A stretch of 64,000 nucleotides of DNA, from the NCBI GenBank assembly GCA_016214125.1, contig JACRPC010000043.1, positions 62,001 to 126,000 on the forward strand, given 5' to 3'. Made by a program: the position numbers and the translations under genes. Positions 8,851 to 21,047 of this stretch are shown here, one piece after another (within the stretch, counting starts at the first letter, position 1; each line of letters opens with the position of its first letter). This stretch comes from Rhodospirillales bacterium (GTDB lineage Bacteria; Pseudomonadota; Alphaproteobacteria; Rhodospirillales; WMHbin7). The notes beneath the pieces are model-generated. The model was not told where the DNA came from. It did not search any database and saw nothing but the letters and a program-made list of their open reading frames with translations.

Positions 8851-9380
8851 ACCCGGCCGCGACCGCGCTTGACGCCAACGCCAGCCCCGACGCGCTGGCC
8901 CAGGTGATCGCCGACGAGGTCGGCGCCAAGGGATTCCTGCTTTCCTCGGTCGATGCGGTGGTCAACTGGGCCCGCACCGGCAGCCTGTGGCCGATGACCT
9001 TCGGGCTCGCCTGCTGCGCGGTCGAGATGATCCATGCCGGCGTGTCGCGCTACGATCTCGACCGCTTCGGCGTCGTCTTCCGCCCCAGCCCCCGCCAATC
9101 CGATCTGATGATCGTCGCCGGCACGCTCACCAACAAGATGGCGCCGGCGCTGCGCAAGGTCTACGACCAGATGGCCGAGCCGCGCTACGTGATCTCGATG
9201 GGCTCCTGCGCCAACGGCGGCGGCTATTACCACTACTCCTACTCGGTGGTGCGCGGCTGCGACCGCATCGTGCCGGTCGACGTCTACGTGCCCGGCTGCC
9301 CGCCCACCGCCGAAGCCCTGATCTACGGCATTCTGCAATTGCAGAAGAAGATTCGCCGCACCGGAACCCTCTTTCGTTGA
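8841..9380 (+). CDS. nuoB: NuoB, complex I subunit carrying cluster N2
   Basis: A 179-residue peripheral-arm subunit that carries the terminal [4Fe-4S] cluster N2 near the quinone pocket. The motifs [14 protein letters not shown] and [11 protein letters not shown] supply the four cysteine ligands. I chose ATG at 8841 because AGGGAG lies seven bases before it; ATG at 8847 is also possible and would remove two residues. A longer reading begins upstream inside nuoA and is unlikely. Confidence 0.95.
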   Translation: MGMNPAATALDANASPDALAQVIADEVGAKGFLLSSVDAVVNWARTGSLWPMTFGLACCAVEMIHAGVSRYDLDRFGVVFRPSPRQSDLMIVAGTLTNKMAPALRKVYDQMAEPRYVISMGSCANGGGYYHYSYSVVRGCDRIVPVDVYVPGCPPTAEALIYGILQLQKKIRRTGTLFR

Positions 9381-9387
9381 CCCGCCG

Positions 9388-9990
9388 ATGACCCAAGCCG
9401 CCATCGAACTGGGCGAGTATCTCGCCGCCAATCTGAGCCAGGACCTGCTCGAGAAGCAGGTCGTCAAGGACGAGCTGGCGATCAAGGTTCTGCCCTCGGC
9501 GCTGCCGCGCGTCCTGGCCTTCCTGCGCGACGACAGCAACTGCCTGTTCAAGCAGCTTATGGACATCTGCGGCGTCGATTACCCCGAGCGCGAGAAGCGC
9601 TTCGAGGTGGTCTACAATCTGCTGTCGCTCAAGCACAACCAGCGCATCCGGGTCAAAATCGACGCCGACGAGGCCACCCCGGTGCCGACGGCGATCGGCC
9701 TGTTCAGCTCGGCCAACTGGTGGGAGCGCGAGGCCTGGGACATGTACGGCATCCTGTTTGCCGATCATCCCGATCTGCGCCGCCTGCTTACCGACTACAC
9801 CTTCGAGGGTCATCCGCTGCGCAAGGATTTCCCGCTCACCGGCCATGTCGAGGCCCGCTACGACGACGAGCAGAAGCGCATCGTCTACGAGCCGGTCAAG
9901 CTGGTGCAGGAATTCCGCAGCTTCGATTTCCTCTCGCCCTGGGAAGGCATGACGAACCTGCCCGGCGACGACAAGGCGGGGAGGTCGTGA
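9388..9990 (+). CDS. nuoC: NuoC, complex I 30 kDa subunit
   Basis: A 200-residue hydrophilic subunit of the connecting arm. The family signature ERE.WDMYGI.F..HPDLRR is visible near residues 111-130. It stays separate from NuoD, unlike the fused NuoCD of enterobacteria. The stop shares one base with the nuoD start (TGATG). Confidence 0.95.
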   Translation: MTQAAIELGEYLAANLSQDLLEKQVVKDELAIKVLPSALPRVLAFLRDDSNCLFKQLMDICGVDYPEREKRFEVVYNLLSLKHNQRIRVKIDADEATPVPTAIGLFSSANWWEREAWDMYGILFADHPDLRRLLTDYTFEGHPLRKDFPLTGHVEARYDDEQKRIVYEPVKLVQEFRSFDFLSPWEGMTNLPGDDKAGRS

Positions 9991-11168
9991 TGGGCGAGGC
10001 GAAGAGCCACAATTACACGATCAATCTGGGGCCGCAGCATCCCTCGGCGCACGGCGTGCTGCGCCTGGTGCTGGAAATGTCGGGCGAGGTGGTCGAGCGC
10101 GCCGATCCGCATATCGGCCTTCTCCATCGCGGTACCGAGAAGCTGATCGAGCACAAGACCTACCAGCAGGCGACGCCCTATTTCGACCGGCTCGACTATG
10201 TCGGCACCATGAACCAGGAGCACGCCTTCGTGCTGGCGGCCGAAAAGCTCTTGGGCGTTGTCGTGCCGCCGCGCGGCCAGATGATCCGCACGCTCTATTG
10301 CGAGATCGGCCGCGTCCTCAATCACATCTTGAACATCACCGCCTACGTCATGGACGTCGGCGGCATGACGCCGATCCTTTGGGGCTTCGAAGAGCGCGAG
10401 AAGCTGATGGCGTTCTACGAGCGGGTCTGCGGCGCCCGCCTGCACGCCAACTATTTCCGGGTCGGCGGCGTCGCCTTCGACCTGCCGGCCGGCCTCTTGG
10501 AGGACATCGCCACCTGGGCCGCCGCCTTCCCCAAGGTGCTCGACGACATCGAAACCCTGGTCACCGAGAACCGCATCTTCAAGCAGCGCACCGTCGACAT
10601 CGGCATCGTCAGCCGCGAGCAGGCGCTCGATTGGGGCTTCTCGGGGCCCAATCTGCGCGCCTCGGGCCTGGCGTGGGATTTGCGCAAGGCCCAGCCCTAC
10701 GAATGCTACGCCGATCTCGATTTCGACATTCCGGTGGGCAAGCACGGCGATTGCTACGACCGCTATCTGGTGCGCATGGCCGAGATGCGCGAAAGCGTCA
10801 AGCTGATCCGCCAATGCGCAGCCAAGATGCCGGGCGGCCCCTGCAAGGTCGAGGACCGCAAGGTGAGCCCGCCGCCGAGAGCCGAGATGAAGCGCTCGAT
10901 GGAAGCACTGATCCATCATTTCAAGCTGTTCACCGAGGGCTTCCACGTTCCGGCCGGCGAGACCTACACGGCGGTCGAGGCGCCCAAGGGCGAATTCGCC
11001 GTCTATCTGGTGAGCGACGGCACCAACAAACCCTATCGCTGCAAGATCCGCGCCCCGGGCTATGCCCATCTGCAGGCGCTGGAGATGATGACCAAGGGCC
11101 ACATGCTGGCCGACGTGGTGGCGGTGATCGGGTCCATCGACATCGTTTTCGGCGAGATCGACCGATGA
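9990..11168 (+). CDS. nuoD: NuoD, complex I 49 kDa subunit
   Basis: A 392-residue subunit that forms the quinone pocket with NuoB. It opens with the conserved [14 protein letters not shown] stretch, containing the HPSAHG loop that contacts quinone, and has [11 protein letters not shown] and a C-terminus ending in GEIDR, which is diagnostic. ATG at 9990 follows GGGGAGG by a few bases. The stop overlaps nuoE (ATGA). Confidence 0.96.
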   Translation: MGEAKSHNYTINLGPQHPSAHGVLRLVLEMSGEVVERADPHIGLLHRGTEKLIEHKTYQQATPYFDRLDYVGTMNQEHAFVLAAEKLLGVVVPPRGQMIRTLYCEIGRVLNHILNITAYVMDVGGMTPILWGFEEREKLMAFYERVCGARLHANYFRVGGVAFDLPAGLLEDIATWAAAFPKVLDDIETLVTENRIFKQRTVDIGIVSREQALDWGFSGPNLRASGLAWDLRKAQPYECYADLDFDIPVGKHGDCYDRYLVRMAEMRESVKLIRQCAAKMPGGPCKVEDRKVSPPPRAEMKRSMEALIHHFKLFTEGFHVPAGETYTAVEAPKGEFAVYLVSDGTNKPYRCKIRAPGYAHLQALEMMTKGHMLADVVAVIGSIDIVFGEIDR

Positions 11169-11758
11169 GCATGCACCGCGAGGAACCGGCGAGCTTCGCC
11201 TTTTCATCCGACAACGAGGCCAGGGCCAAGGCGATCATCGCCAAATATCCGGCCGGACGCCAGCAAAGCGCGGTGATGCCGCTTCTCGATCTGGCGCAGC
11301 GCCAGATCGGCGGCTGGCTGCCCCGCATCGCCATGGATTACGTGGCCGATTATCTGGGCATGCCGCCGATCAAGGTCTACGAAGTCGCCAATTTCTACAC
11401 CATGTACAACGTCAAGCCGGTGGGCAAAAACCACGTCCAGGTCTGCACCAATCTGCCTTGCTGGCTGCGTGGCTCGGACCAGGTGGTGCACGCCTGCAAG
11501 AAGACGCTGGGCATCGGGCTGGGCGAGACCACCAAGGACGGTCAGTTCACCCTCTCCGAGGTCGAGTGCGCCGGCGCCTGCGTCAACGCCCCGGTGGTGG
11601 CGATCAATGACGATTATTACGAGGATCTCGACGAGGCCACCATCACCCGCGTGCTCGAAGCCTTGAAGCGGGGCGAGAGTCCCAAAAGCGGCCCGCAGAA
11701 CGGGCGCCTGAATTCCGCCCCCCTCGGCGGCCCCACCACCTTGAAGGGAGGGGCCTAA
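11165..11758 (+). CDS. nuoE: NuoE, complex I 24 kDa subunit
   Basis: A 197-residue subunit with a thioredoxin-like [2Fe-2S] cluster (N1a) in the NADH-dehydrogenase module. The ligand motifs are [11 protein letters not shown] and [10 protein letters not shown]. The last 30 or so residues are Gly/Pro-rich and variable, as in other alphaproteobacteria. The start is the ATG overlapping the nuoD stop; earlier in-frame starts lie inside nuoD. Confidence 0.94.
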   Translation: MSMHREEPASFAFSSDNEARAKAIIAKYPAGRQQSAVMPLLDLAQRQIGGWLPRIAMDYVADYLGMPPIKVYEVANFYTMYNVKPVGKNHVQVCTNLPCWLRGSDQVVHACKKTLGIGLGETTKDGQFTLSEVECAGACVNAPVVAINDDYYEDLDEATITRVLEALKRGESPKSGPQNGRLNSAPLGGPTTLKGGA

Positions 11759-11760
11759 GC

Positions 11761-13044
11761 ATGCTGGCCGACAAGGACCGCATCTTCACCAATCTCTACG
11801 GTCAGCACGATTGGCGTCTGGCCGGCGCCAAGACGCGCGGCGATTGGGACGGCACCAAGGACATTCTGGCCAAGGGCCGCGACGCCATCATCAACGAGAT
11901 GAAAGCCTCGGGCCTGCGCGGCCGCGGCGGCGCCGGCTTTTCCACCGGGGTCAAATGGTCGTTCATGCCCAAAGAGGTGGGAGCCCGTCCGCACTTCCTG
12001 GTCGTCAACGCCGACGAGGGCGAGCCCGGCACCTGCAAGGACCGCGAGATCATCCGCCACGATCCGCACAAGCTGATTGAGGGCTGCCTGATCGCCGGCT
12101 TCGCGGTCGGCGCCCACGCCGCCTACATCTACATCCGCGGCGAATTCTTCCGCGAGGCCGAGCGCCTGCAGACCGCCATCGACGAGGCGCGCGCCGCCGG
12201 CCTGCTGGGCGCCAACGCCTGCGGCTCGGGCTGGGATTTCGAGGTTTACGTCCATCGCGGCATGGGCGCCTATGTCTGCGGCGAGGAATCGGCCTTGATC
12301 GAAAGCCTGGAAGGCAAGAAGGGCCAGCCGCGCCTGAAGCCGCCTTTCCCGGCCGGCGTCGGTCTCTATGGCTGCCCGACCACGGTCAACAACGTCGAAT
12401 CGATCGCCGTGGGCCCCACCATCATGCGCCGGGGCGCCACCTGGTTCTCGAGCTTCGGCCGCCAGAACAACTCGGGCACCAAGCTCTTTTGTATCTCCGG
12501 CCACGTCAACAAGCCCTGCAATGTCGAGGAATCGATGAGCATCCCCCTGAAGGAGCTGATCGAGAAGCATGCCGGCGGCGTGCGCGGCGGCTGGGACAAT
12601 CTTTTGGCGGTGATTCCCGGCGGCTCCTCGGTGCCGATGATCACCAAGGAGATCTGCGAGAACGTGCTGATGGATTTCGACGCGCTGCGCGAGGTCCGGT
12701 CCGGCCTGGGCACGGCGGCGGTGATCGTCATGGACAAATCGACCGACGTGGTGCGCGCCATCACCCGGCTGTCGAAATTCTACAAGCATGAAAGTTGCGG
12801 CCAGTGCACGCCCTGCCGCGAGGGCACCGGCTGGATGTGGCGGATGATGGAGCGCCTGGCCGAGGGCAACGCCACCATCGACGAGATCGCCCTTCTGGAA
12901 GAGGTGACCAAGCAGGTCGAGGGCAACACCATCTGCGCCCTGGCCGACGCCGCCGCCTGGCCGATCCAAGGCCTGATCCGCCATTTCCGTCCCGAGCTGG
13001 AGCGGCGCGTCATCGCCCGCCAGTCCGGCGGACGGGCGGCCTAG
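11761..13044 (+). CDS. nuoF: NuoF, NADH- and FMN-binding complex I subunit
   Basis: A 427-residue subunit that oxidises NADH, binds FMN and carries cluster N3. The glycine-rich loop [13 protein letters not shown] binds FMN. The ligands of the [4Fe-4S] cluster lie in [11 protein letters not shown] and the later GNTICALAD. The start ATG is two bases after the nuoE stop. Confidence 0.97.
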   Translation: MLADKDRIFTNLYGQHDWRLAGAKTRGDWDGTKDILAKGRDAIINEMKASGLRGRGGAGFSTGVKWSFMPKEVGARPHFLVVNADEGEPGTCKDREIIRHDPHKLIEGCLIAGFAVGAHAAYIYIRGEFFREAERLQTAIDEARAAGLLGANACGSGWDFEVYVHRGMGAYVCGEESALIESLEGKKGQPRLKPPFPAGVGLYGCPTTVNNVESIAVGPTIMRRGATWFSSFGRQNNSGTKLFCISGHVNKPCNVEESMSIPLKELIEKHAGGVRGGWDNLLAVIPGGSSVPMITKEICENVLMDFDALREVRSGLGTAAVIVMDKSTDVVRAITRLSKFYKHESCGQCTPCREGTGWMWRMMERLAEGNATIDEIALLEEVTKQVEGNTICALADAAAWPIQGLIRHFRPELERRVIARQSGGRAA

Positions 13045-13054
13045 GAGACGCGCC

Positions 13055-15118
13055 ATGCCGAAACTCACCATCGACGGACGCGAGATCGAGGTCGCCCCCG
13101 GCACCACCATCATCCAGGCCGCTGAGGTGCTGGGGATCGAGATTCCGCGCTTCTGCTACCACGAACGCCTGACCATCGCCGGCAATTGCCGGATGTGCCT
13201 GGTCGAGGTCGAGAAGGCGCCGAAGCTGGTCGCCTCCTGCTCGATGCCGGTGGGCGAGGGCATGGTGGTGAAGACCGCCACCCCCAACGTCTTGAAGGCG
13301 CGCCGGGGCGTGATGGAGCTGATGCTGATCAACCATCCGCTCGACTGCCCGATCTGCGACCAGGGCGGCGAGTGCGATCTGCAGGACCAGGCGGTGGCCT
13401 TCGGCCGCGATCGCGGCCGCTTCGCCGAGGCCAAACACGCCGTGCGTCAGAAGGATTTCGGGCCGCTGATCAAGGCCGAGATGACGCGCTGCATCCACTG
13501 CACGCGCTGCATCCGCTTCTCGACCGAAGTGGCCGGGGTGCCGCAGTTGGGCGGCATCGGGCGCGGCGAGCATATGGAGATCGACACCTACGTGACCAAG
13601 GCGCTCGAATCCGAGTTGTCGGGCAATCTGATCGATCTGTGCCCGGTGGGCGCGCTCACCAACAAGCCCTACGCCTTCAAGGCCCGGCCCTGGGAATTGA
13701 AGAAGACGGAATCGATCGACGCGCTCGACGCCCTGGGCAGCCACATCCGCATCGACGCCCGCGGCGCCGAGGTGATGCGCATCCTGCCCAGCAATTGCGA
13801 CGACCTCAACGAGGAGTGGCTGGGCGACAAGAGCCGCTTCTCCTGCGACGGCCTGGCCCGCCAACGGCTCGACCAACCCTACATCCGCGAAAACGGTAAG
13901 CTGCGCCCGGCCTCGTGGGACGAGGCGCTGGCCTTGGCCGCATCCAAGCTCAAGGGCGCCCGCCCCGATCAGGTGGCGGCGATCGCGGGCGATCTGGCCT
14001 GCGCTGAATCGATGGCGGCCTTGAAGGACCTTCTGGATGGGCTGGGTTCGCCCCACCGCGATTGCCGCCAGGATGGCGCTAGGCTCGATCCGGCGGTTCG
14101 CGCCGGCTATCTCTTCAACGCCACCATCGCCGGGATCGAGCAAGCCGACGCGCTGCTGCTGGTCGGCACCAACCCGCGCAAGGAAGCGCCGGTGCTGAAC
14201 GCCCGCATCCGCAAGCGCTGGCTGAAGGGCAAGTTCCCAGTGGCGGCGATCGGCCCCAAGGCCGATCTCACCTACCGCGTCGACCATCTGGGGACCAGCG
14301 CCGCCCTTCTCGACGCCATCGCCAAGGGCACGCACCCCTTCGCCGCCACTTTGAAGGCGGCGCAAAAGCCGATGCTGATCCTGGGCATGGGGGCGCTACG
14401 CCGCCAGGACGGCGCCCAGATCCAGGCCGCAGCCCGCGGCCTGGCCGAAGCCTGCGGTCTGGTCAAAGAGGGCTGGAACGGCTTCTCGGTCCTGCACACG
14501 GCGGCCGCCCGGGTGGGCGGCCTTGATCTCGGCTTCGTGCCGGGAGCGGGCGGCAAGGACATCCACGGCATTCTCGACGGCGCCACGAAGGGCGAGATGG
14601 CGGTGGTCTATCTGCTGGGCGCCGACGAAATCGACATGAGCCGCCTGGGCAAAGCCTTCGTCATCTATCAAGGCCATCACGGCGACGCCGGCGCGCACCG
14701 CGCCGATCTGATCCTGCCCGGCGCCGCCTACACCGAAAAGAACGCCACTTACGTCAACACCGAGGGACGGGCGCAGCGCACCACGCTGGCCGTTTTCCCG
14801 CCCGGCCAGGCCCGCGAGGATTGGAAGATCCTGCGCGCCCTGTCCGACGCGCTGGGCAAGCCCTTGCCTTACGATTCGCTCTCGCAAGTACGGGCGCGGC
14901 TGGCGGCGATCAATCCGGTCTTTGGCCAGCCGGGCAAGCGTGTTGGGGCTGCCTGGGGCGCCTTCGGCAGCCCGGGCGCGGTGGCCGATGCGGCGCTCGC
15001 CACCGCCATCGACAATTACTACATGACCGATCCGATCGGCCGGGCCTCGCCCACCATGGCGGTGTCGGTCGAGACCTTCCTTGCCGGCGCCAAGCCGAGG
15101 ACGGGCACTCATGGCTAG
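13055..15118 (+). CDS. nuoG: NuoG, complex I 75 kDa iron-sulfur subunit
   Basis: A 687-residue subunit with an N-terminal [2Fe-2S] ferredoxin domain (FCYHERL...CRMC), the His-containing cluster region ([15 protein letters not shown]) and a further [4Fe-4S] cluster ([10 protein letters not shown]...CPVGALT). Behind these is a molybdopterin-oxidoreductase-like domain that has lost its cofactor role in complex I. The length is normal for alphaproteobacteria. It overlaps nuoH by eight bases. Confidence 0.97.
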   Translation: MPKLTIDGREIEVAPGTTIIQAAEVLGIEIPRFCYHERLTIAGNCRMCLVEVEKAPKLVASCSMPVGEGMVVKTATPNVLKARRGVMELMLINHPLDCPICDQGGECDLQDQAVAFGRDRGRFAEAKHAVRQKDFGPLIKAEMTRCIHCTRCIRFSTEVAGVPQLGGIGRGEHMEIDTYVTKALESELSGNLIDLCPVGALTNKPYAFKARPWELKKTESIDALDALGSHIRIDARGAEVMRILPSNCDDLNEEWLGDKSRFSCDGLARQRLDQPYIRENGKLRPASWDEALALAASKLKGARPDQVAAIAGDLACAESMAALKDLLDGLGSPHRDCRQDGARLDPAVRAGYLFNATIAGIEQADALLLVGTNPRKEAPVLNARIRKRWLKGKFPVAAIGPKADLTYRVDHLGTSAALLDAIAKGTHPFAATLKAAQKPMLILGMGALRRQDGAQIQAAARGLAEACGLVKEGWNGFSVLHTAAARVGGLDLGFVPGAGGKDIHGILDGATKGEMAVVYLLGADEIDMSRLGKAFVIYQGHHGDAGAHRADLILPGAAYTEKNATYVNTEGRAQRTTLAVFPPGQAREDWKILRALSDALGKPLPYDSLSQVRARLAAINPVFGQPGKRVGAAWGAFGSPGAVADAALATAIDNYYMTDPIGRASPTMAVSVETFLAGAKPRTGTHG

Positions 15119-16133
15119 CCTCTTCCTGGAACTCTGGCAGGCCTATCTGTGGCCGCTTATCCTGATCATCTTGAAGATCGTGGCGATCGTGGTGCCGCTT
15201 CTGGTCGCCGTGGCCTATCTCACCTACGCCGAGCGCAAGGTGATCGCCGCCATGCAGATGCGCAAGGGGCCAAACGTGGTGGGCCCCTTCGGGCTGCTGC
15301 AACCGATCGCCGACGGCTTCAAGCTGTTTCTCAAGGAAACCATCCTGCCCACCGCCTCCAACAAGGTGGTCTATCTGATCGCGCCGATGCTCACCTTCTT
15401 CCTGGCGCTGGTCGCCTGGGCGGTGATTCCCTTCGACGAGGGCATCGTGCTGGCCGACATCAATGTCGGCGTCCTCTACCTGTTCGCCATCTCCTCGCTC
15501 GGCGTCTACGGCATCATCATGGCCGGTTGGGCGTCGAATTCGAAATACGCCTTCCTGGGCGGGCTGCGCTCGGCGGCGCAGATGGTGTCCTACGAGGTGT
15601 CGATCGGCTTCGTCCTGATCTCGATCCTGCTCACCGTGGGCTCGCTCAACCTGTCCGACGTGGTGATGGCGCAGAAGAAGATGTGGTTCATCCTGCCCCA
15701 TCTGCCGCTGTTCTTCATCTTCCTGATTTCCGGCCTGGCCGAAACCAACCGTTCGCCCTTCGACCTGCCGGAAGCCGAGGCCGAGCTGGTGGCCGGCTAC
15801 AACGTCGAATATTCGGCGATGCCCTTCGCCCTCTTCTTCCTGGGCGAATACGCCAACATGATCCTGATGTCGGCGATGACCTCGATCCTCTTCTTGGGCG
15901 GCTGGCTGCCCCCCTTCAATCTGGCGATGCTGGCTTGGATTCCGGGGCCGATCTGGTTCGCCTTGAAGATCGCCTTCGTGCTGTTCATCTTCCTGTGGGT
16001 GCGCGCCACCTTCCCCCGTTATCGCTACGACCAGCTTATGCGGCTGGGTTGGAAGGTGTTTCTGCCCTTCTCGCTCGCCTGGCTGGTGATCACGGCGGGC
16101 GTGCTTCAATTCACCGGCCTGGTGCCGAAGTGA
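15111..16133 (+). CDS. nuoH: NuoH, complex I membrane subunit H
   Basis: A 340-residue membrane subunit with about eight helices that joins the peripheral arm to the proton-pumping arm and lines the quinone channel. Conserved stretches include [16 protein letters not shown], the loop [20 protein letters not shown], and [13 protein letters not shown]. The start ATG overlaps the end of nuoG. Confidence 0.97.
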   Translation: MASLFLELWQAYLWPLILIILKIVAIVVPLLVAVAYLTYAERKVIAAMQMRKGPNVVGPFGLLQPIADGFKLFLKETILPTASNKVVYLIAPMLTFFLALVAWAVIPFDEGIVLADINVGVLYLFAISSLGVYGIIMAGWASNSKYAFLGGLRSAAQMVSYEVSIGFVLISILLTVGSLNLSDVVMAQKKMWFILPHLPLFFIFLISGLAETNRSPFDLPEAEAELVAGYNVEYSAMPFALFFLGEYANMILMSAMTSILFLGGWLPPFNLAMLAWIPGPIWFALKIAFVLFIFLWVRATFPRYRYDQLMRLGWKVFLPFSLAWLVITAGVLQFTGLVPK

Positions 16134-16146
16134 GGAGGGGCGCCCC

Positions 16147-16638
16147 ATGAGCTTCATCAACCGCACCGCCCGCGCCTTCCTGTTGGCCGAATTGGTCCAG
16201 GGTTTGGCCTGCACGCTGAAGTACTTCTTCTTCAAGCCGGCGGTGACCATCAACTACCCGTTCGAGAAGGGTCCCTTGAGCCCGCGCTTCCGCGGCGAGC
16301 ACGCGCTTCGGCGCTACGCCAACGGCGAGGAACGCTGCATCGCCTGCAAGCTGTGCGAAGCGGTGTGCCCGGCGCTGGCGATCACCATCGACGGCGAAAC
16401 CCGCGCCGACGGCAGCCGGCGCGCCCGGCGCTACGACATCGACATGACCAAGTGCATCTATTGTGGCTTCTGCCAGGAAGCCTGCCCGGTCGACGCCATC
16501 GTCGAGGGGCCCAATTTCGAATACGCCACCGAAAGCCGCGCCGAGCTGATGTACAACAAGGCCAAGCTTCTGGCCAACGGCGACCGCTGGGAAAGCGAAC
16601 TGGCGGCCCGCATCGAAGCCGACGCGCCGTACCGGTGA
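16147..16638 (+). CDS. nuoI: NuoI, complex I 23 kDa iron-sulfur subunit
   Basis: A 163-residue protein with two [4Fe-4S] clusters (N6a and N6b) that pass electrons to N2. The motifs [12 protein letters not shown] and [12 protein letters not shown] are complete. An amphipathic N-terminal helix should sit on the membrane. The gene lies 13 bases after nuoH with a GAGGGG-type site. Confidence 0.97.
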   Translation: MSFINRTARAFLLAELVQGLACTLKYFFFKPAVTINYPFEKGPLSPRFRGEHALRRYANGEERCIACKLCEAVCPALAITIDGETRADGSRRARRYDIDMTKCIYCGFCQEACPVDAIVEGPNFEYATESRAELMYNKAKLLANGDRWESELAARIEADAPYR

Positions 16639-16648
16639 AGGGGGAACG

Positions 16649-17263
16649 ATGATCATCCAGGGGCTCGTCTTCTACCTCTTCGCCGCCTTGGCCATCGCCG
16701 GGGGCGTGCTGGTCATTTCCGCCAAGAACCCGGTCCATTCGGTGCTGTGGCTGATCGTGGTCTTCTTCAACGCCGCCGGCCTGTTCCTGTTGCAGGGCGC
16801 CGAATTCCTGGCGATGGTGCTGGTGGTGGTCTATGTCGGCGCGGTGGCGGTGCTGTTCCTGTTCGTCGTCATGATGCTCGACATCAATTTCGTCCAGTTG
16901 CGCCAGGGCTTCCTGCACTACCTGCCCTCGGGCGCGCTGGTGGGGATCGTGCTGCTCGTCGAGTTGGCGGTGGTGCTGGTCGGCTGGGCGGTGTCGGGCG
17001 AGGCGCCCAAGAGTTTGGCCGCGCCGGCCCCGGAACTGGCCAAGATGACCAACACCGAGGCCTTGGGCCACATCCTCTACACCCAGTATCTCTACCTGTT
17101 CCAGGCCTCGGGCGTGGTGCTGCTGATCGCCATGATCGGCTCCATCCTGCTCACGCTTCGCCACCGCCCGGGCACCCGCCACCAGAACATTTCCCGCCAG
17201 GTCGACCGCCACCCCAAAGACACGCTGGAGATCCGCAAGGTGCCGAGCGGAGGGGGAATCTGA
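16649..17263 (+). CDS. nuoJ: NuoJ, complex I membrane subunit J
   Basis: A 204-residue subunit with five transmembrane helices. The third helix contains the conserved [19 protein letters not shown] segment with its tyrosine and the pi-bulge region important for energy coupling. The stop shares one base with the nuoK start. Confidence 0.94.
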   Translation: MIIQGLVFYLFAALAIAGGVLVISAKNPVHSVLWLIVVFFNAAGLFLLQGAEFLAMVLVVVYVGAVAVLFLFVVMMLDINFVQLRQGFLHYLPSGALVGIVLLVELAVVLVGWAVSGEAPKSLAAPAPELAKMTNTEALGHILYTQYLYLFQASGVVLLIAMIGSILLTLRHRPGTRHQNISRQVDRHPKDTLEIRKVPSGGGI

Positions 17264-17574
17264 TGTTCGCCATCGGACTCACCCATTACCTGGTCGTTGC
17301 CGCCGCCCTTTTCACCCTGGGCGTGCTCGGCATCTTCCTCAACCGCAAGAACGTCATCGTCATCCTGATGTCGATCGAACTCATGCTTCTGGCGGTCAAT
17401 CTCAATCTGGTGGCCTTCTCGACCCATCTGCACGATCTGGCCGGCCAGGTGTTTTCGATGTTCATCCTGACGGTGGCGGCGGCCGAAGCCGCCATCGGGC
17501 TCGCCATCGTGGTGGTGTTCTTCCGCAATCGCGGCACCATCGCGGTCGAGGACATCAGCCAGATGAAGGGTTAG
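17263..17574 (+). CDS. nuoK: NuoK, complex I membrane subunit K
   Basis: A 103-residue subunit with three helices, homologous to Mrp antiporter subunit C. Two conserved glutamates lie in membrane helices ([14 protein letters not shown] and [12 protein letters not shown]) and form part of the proton path. The start ATG at 17263 overlaps the end of nuoJ; in-frame sequence further upstream is inside nuoJ. Confidence 0.95.
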   Translation: MFAIGLTHYLVVAAALFTLGVLGIFLNRKNVIVILMSIELMLLAVNLNLVAFSTHLHDLAGQVFSMFILTVAAAEAAIGLAIVVVFFRNRGTIAVEDISQMKG

Positions 17575-17578
17575 CCCC

Positions 17579-19513
17579 ATGATGATGGTCCTTGCCGTCT
17601 TCCTGCCCCTGATCGGCGCCGCCGTCGCCGGCTTCTTCGGCCGTTTCTTGGGCGACAAGGGCGCGCAGTTCGTGACCTGCGCCGCCATGGGCCTGTCGGC
17701 GGTGCTGGCGATCCCGGTCTTCGTCGACGTGGCGCTCCAGCATCACGCCCAGACGGTGACCCTGTTCACCTGGATCGATTCCGGCGACCTGATGGTGAAG
17801 TGGGCGCTGAAATTCGACACCCTGACCGCCGTGATGGTGCTCACCGTCAGCCTGGTTTCCTTCATGGTGCATGTCTATTCGGTGGGCTACATGCACCACG
17901 ACCCGTCGATCCCGCGCTTCATGGCCTATCTGTCGCTCTTTACCTTCTTCATGCTGATGCTGGTGACCAGCGACAATCTGGTGCAGCTCTTCTTCGGCTG
18001 GGAAGGGGTGGGCGTCGCTTCGTACCTGCTGATCGGCTTCTGGTACGAACGGCCCAGCGCCAACGCCGCCGCCATCAAGGCCTTCCTGGTCAACCGGGTG
18101 GGCGATTTCGGCTTCGCGCTCGGCATCTTCGGCGTCTATGTGCTGTTCGGCACCGTCCATCTCGACACCATTTTCGCCGCCGCCGCCGGCAAGGCCAACG
18201 CCACCTTGTTGTTCCTGGGCTGGGAACTGCCGGCGATGACCACGCTGTGCCTGCTGCTCTTCATCGGCGCCATGGGCAAGTCGGCCCAGTTGGGCCTGCA
18301 CACCTGGCTGCCCGACGCCATGGAAGGCCCGACCCCGGTCTCGGCCCTCATCCACGCCGCCACCATGGTGACCGCCGGCGTCTTCATGGTGGCCCGCCTC
18401 TCGCCGCTCTTCGAGCAATCGGAGACCGCCTTGATGGTGGTGACCATCGTCGGCGCCACCACCGCCCTTTTCGCCGCCACGGTCGGCTGCGTGCAGAACG
18501 ACATCAAGCGGGTGATCGCCTACTCGACCTGCTCGCAGTTGGGCTACATGTTCTTCGCCTGCGGCGTTTCCGCCTATTCGGCGGGCATCTTCCACCTGAT
18601 GACCCACGCCTTCTTCAAGGCGCTCCTGTTCCTGGGCGCCGGCTCGGTCATCCACGCCATGAGCGACGAGCAGGACATCCGGCGCATGGGTGGCATCTGG
18701 AAGCACGTCAAGGTGACCTGGATTCTGATGTGGATCGGCAATCTGGCCCTGGCGGGCGTTCCCTTCTTCGCCGGCTATTTCTCCAAGGACCTGATCCTCG
18801 AGGCGGCCTATGGCGCCAACAGCCTGGTCGGCCAATACTCCTTCTGGGTCGGCTCGCTGGTCGCCTTCCTCACCGCCTTTTATTCCTGGCGGCTCCTGAT
18901 CCTCACCTTCCACGGCAAGCCGCGCGCCGACGATCACGTCATGGCGCATGTCCATGAATCCCCGCCGGTGATGATCGTGCCGCTGATCGTGCTGGCGATC
19001 GGCGCCATCTTCTCGGGCGCCGTGGCCTACGAGATGTTCGTCGGCCACGACCGCGAGGCCTTCTGGGGCACGGCCATCCTGGTCTTGAAGGCCCACGATT
19101 CGGTGGAAGCGGCGCATCACGTGCCGCAATGGGTGAAACTCTTGCCGGTGGTGGCGGCGGTGGCCGGCATCGTCATGGCCTACATCTTCTACATGCTGGC
19201 GACCGGCCTGCCCAAGGCGATGGCCACCGCCTTCCGCCCCTTCTACCTGTTCTTCCTGAACAAGTGGTACTTCGACGAGCTGTACGATTTCTTGTTCGTC
19301 CGTCCGGCGTTCTGGCTGGGCCGTGGCTTGTGGAAGGGCGGCGACGGCGCGGTCATCGACGGTTGCGGGCCCGACGGGATCGCCGCCATCACCCGCGATG
19401 TGGCGCGGCGCTTCGGGCGGATGCAGACCGGTTTTGTCTATCACTATGCCTTTGCGATGATCGTGGGCGCGGCGGTCTTCGTCACCTGGTACATGTTCAA
19501 CCGCGTGGGATGA
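17579..19513 (+). CDS. nuoL: NuoL, complex I antiporter-like subunit L
   Basis: A 644-residue membrane subunit with about 16 helices and the long lateral helix near the C-terminus. Motifs include [18 protein letters not shown] and [24 protein letters not shown], with the key lysine and glutamate of the proton channel. Two adjacent ATG codons lie at the start (17579 and 17582); either would serve. Confidence 0.97.
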   Translation: MMMVLAVFLPLIGAAVAGFFGRFLGDKGAQFVTCAAMGLSAVLAIPVFVDVALQHHAQTVTLFTWIDSGDLMVKWALKFDTLTAVMVLTVSLVSFMVHVYSVGYMHHDPSIPRFMAYLSLFTFFMLMLVTSDNLVQLFFGWEGVGVASYLLIGFWYERPSANAAAIKAFLVNRVGDFGFALGIFGVYVLFGTVHLDTIFAAAAGKANATLLFLGWELPAMTTLCLLLFIGAMGKSAQLGLHTWLPDAMEGPTPVSALIHAATMVTAGVFMVARLSPLFEQSETALMVVTIVGATTALFAATVGCVQNDIKRVIAYSTCSQLGYMFFACGVSAYSAGIFHLMTHAFFKALLFLGAGSVIHAMSDEQDIRRMGGIWKHVKVTWILMWIGNLALAGVPFFAGYFSKDLILEAAYGANSLVGQYSFWVGSLVAFLTAFYSWRLLILTFHGKPRADDHVMAHVHESPPVMIVPLIVLAIGAIFSGAVAYEMFVGHDREAFWGTAILVLKAHDSVEAAHHVPQWVKLLPVVAAVAGIVMAYIFYMLATGLPKAMATAFRPFYLFFLNKWYFDELYDFLFVRPAFWLGRGLWKGGDGAVIDGCGPDGIAAITRDVARRFGRMQTGFVYHYAFAMIVGAAVFVTWYMFNRVG

Positions 19514-19520
19514 GGCGGCG

Positions 19521-21047
19521 ATGTCGGACTGGCCCCTGCTCACCTTGGTGACCTTCCTGCCCCTGGTCGGGGCGGCGTTCATCCTTACCATTCGCGGCGA
19601 CGAGGCCGCGATGGCCGTCAACGCCCGCAACGTGGCGCTCTTGACCTCGCTCGCCACCTTCGTGCTGTCGCTGGCGCTGTGGATCAAATTCGATTCGACA
19701 ACGCCCGCCTTCCAATTCGTCGAGAAGGCTGATTGGCTGCCGGCCCTCAACATCAGCTACCACATGGGCATCGACGGCATCTCGATGCTGTTCGTCATCC
19801 TCTCCACCTTCCTCACGCCGCTGTGCATCATCCAAAGCGCCGGCTCGATCACCGTTCGGGTCAAGGAATACATGATCGCCTTCCTGGTGCTGGAGACCAT
19901 GATGGTGGGCATGTTCTGCGCGCTCGATTTCGTCCTCTTCTATTTCTTCTTCGAGGGCGTGCTAATCCCGATGTTCATCATCATCGGTGTGTGGGGCGGG
20001 GCAAGGCGGGTCTACGCCGCCTTCAAGTTCTTCCTCTACACCCTGGTCGGCTCGGTCCTGATGCTGATCGCCATGCTGGCGATGGCCTTCCACGCCGGCA
20101 CCTTCGACATTCCCAGCCTGATGGCCTTCCGCTTCCCCTTCGACCTGCAGCGCTGGCTGTGGCTGGCCTTCTTCGCCTCCTTCGCCGTCAAGGTGCCGAT
20201 GTGGCCCTTCCACACCTGGTTGCCCGACGCCCACGTCGAGGCGCCGACCGGCGGCTCGGTGATCCTGGCCGGCGTGCTCCTGAAGATGGGGGCTTACGGA
20301 TTCCTGCGCTTCTCGCTGCCGATGCTGCCCGAGGCCTCGGTGTTCTTCACCCCCTTTGTCTACACGCTCTCCATCGTGGCGGTGATCTACACCTCGCTGG
20401 TGGCGCTGGCCCAGGAGGATATGAAGAAGCTGATCGCCTATTCCTCGGTCGCCCATATGGGGTTCGTCACCATCGGCATCTTCACCCTGACGCCCCAGGG
20501 CCTGGAAGGCGCGCTGTTCCAGATGCTGTCGCACGGCGTGGTCTCGGGCGCGCTCTTCCTCTGCGTCGGCGTCGTTTATGACCGCATGCACACCCGCGAG
20601 ATCGCCCGCTATGGCGGCCTGGTCAACCGCATGCCGCTTTACGCCTTCACCTTCATGGTCTTCACCCTGGCCTCGGTGGGCCTGCCCGGCACCTCGGGCT
20701 TCGTGGGCGAGTTCCTGGTGCTGATGGGGGCCTTCAAGGTCAACACCTGGGTGTCGCTGTTGGCGGCCACCGGGGTGGTGCTGGGCGCCGCCTACATGCT
20801 CTACCTCTACCGGCGGGTGGTGTTCGGCAAGCTGGTGCGCGACGATCTCAAATCGATCCTCGACATGAACACGCGCGAAATCGTCGTCTTCGCGCCCCTG
20901 ATTCTGGTGGTGATCTGGATGGGCGTCTATCCGCATGCTGTTCTGAAGACGATGCATGTCTCGGTCGGCACGCTGATCGAGCGCCACCAGGCGGCGCTGG
21001 CCAACCCGCCCGTTGTGGCCGCCGTCAAGGGGGAGAGCGCCCGATGA
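19521..21047 (+). CDS. nuoM: NuoM, complex I antiporter-like subunit M
   Basis: A 508-residue membrane subunit with about 14 helices, paralogous to NuoL and NuoN. Conserved segments are [19 protein letters not shown] and [21 protein letters not shown]. The gene overlaps nuoN by four bases (ATGA). Confidence 0.97.
   Translation: MSDWPLLTLVTFLPLVGAAFILTIRGDEAAMAVNARNVALLTSLATFVLSLALWIKFDSTTPAFQFVEKADWLPALNISYHMGIDGISMLFVILSTFLTPLCIIQSAGSITVRVKEYMIAFLVLETMMVGMFCALDFVLFYFFFEGVLIPMFIIIGVWGGARRVYAAFKFFLYTLVGSVLMLIAMLAMAFHAGTFDIPSLMAFRFPFDLQRWLWLAFFASFAVKVPMWPFHTWLPDAHVEAPTGGSVILAGVLLKMGAYGFLRFSLPMLPEASVFFTPFVYTLSIVAVIYTSLVALAQEDMKKLIAYSSVAHMGFVTIGIFTLTPQGLEGALFQMLSHGVVSGALFLCVGVVYDRMHTREIARYGGLVNRMPLYAFTFMVFTLASVGLPGTSGFVGEFLVLMGAFKVNTWVSLLAATGVVLGAAYMLYLYRRVVFGKLVRDDLKSILDMNTREIVVFAPLILVVIWMGVYPHAVLKTMHVSVGTLIERHQAALANPPVVAAVKGESAR

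Noticed and set aside
17555-19753. Open frame of 732 codons on the minus strand opposite nuoL/nuoM
   Set aside because: It is a His/Gly/Asp/Arg-rich mirror of a membrane-protein gene in GC-rich DNA, with no recognisable domain or ribosome binding site.
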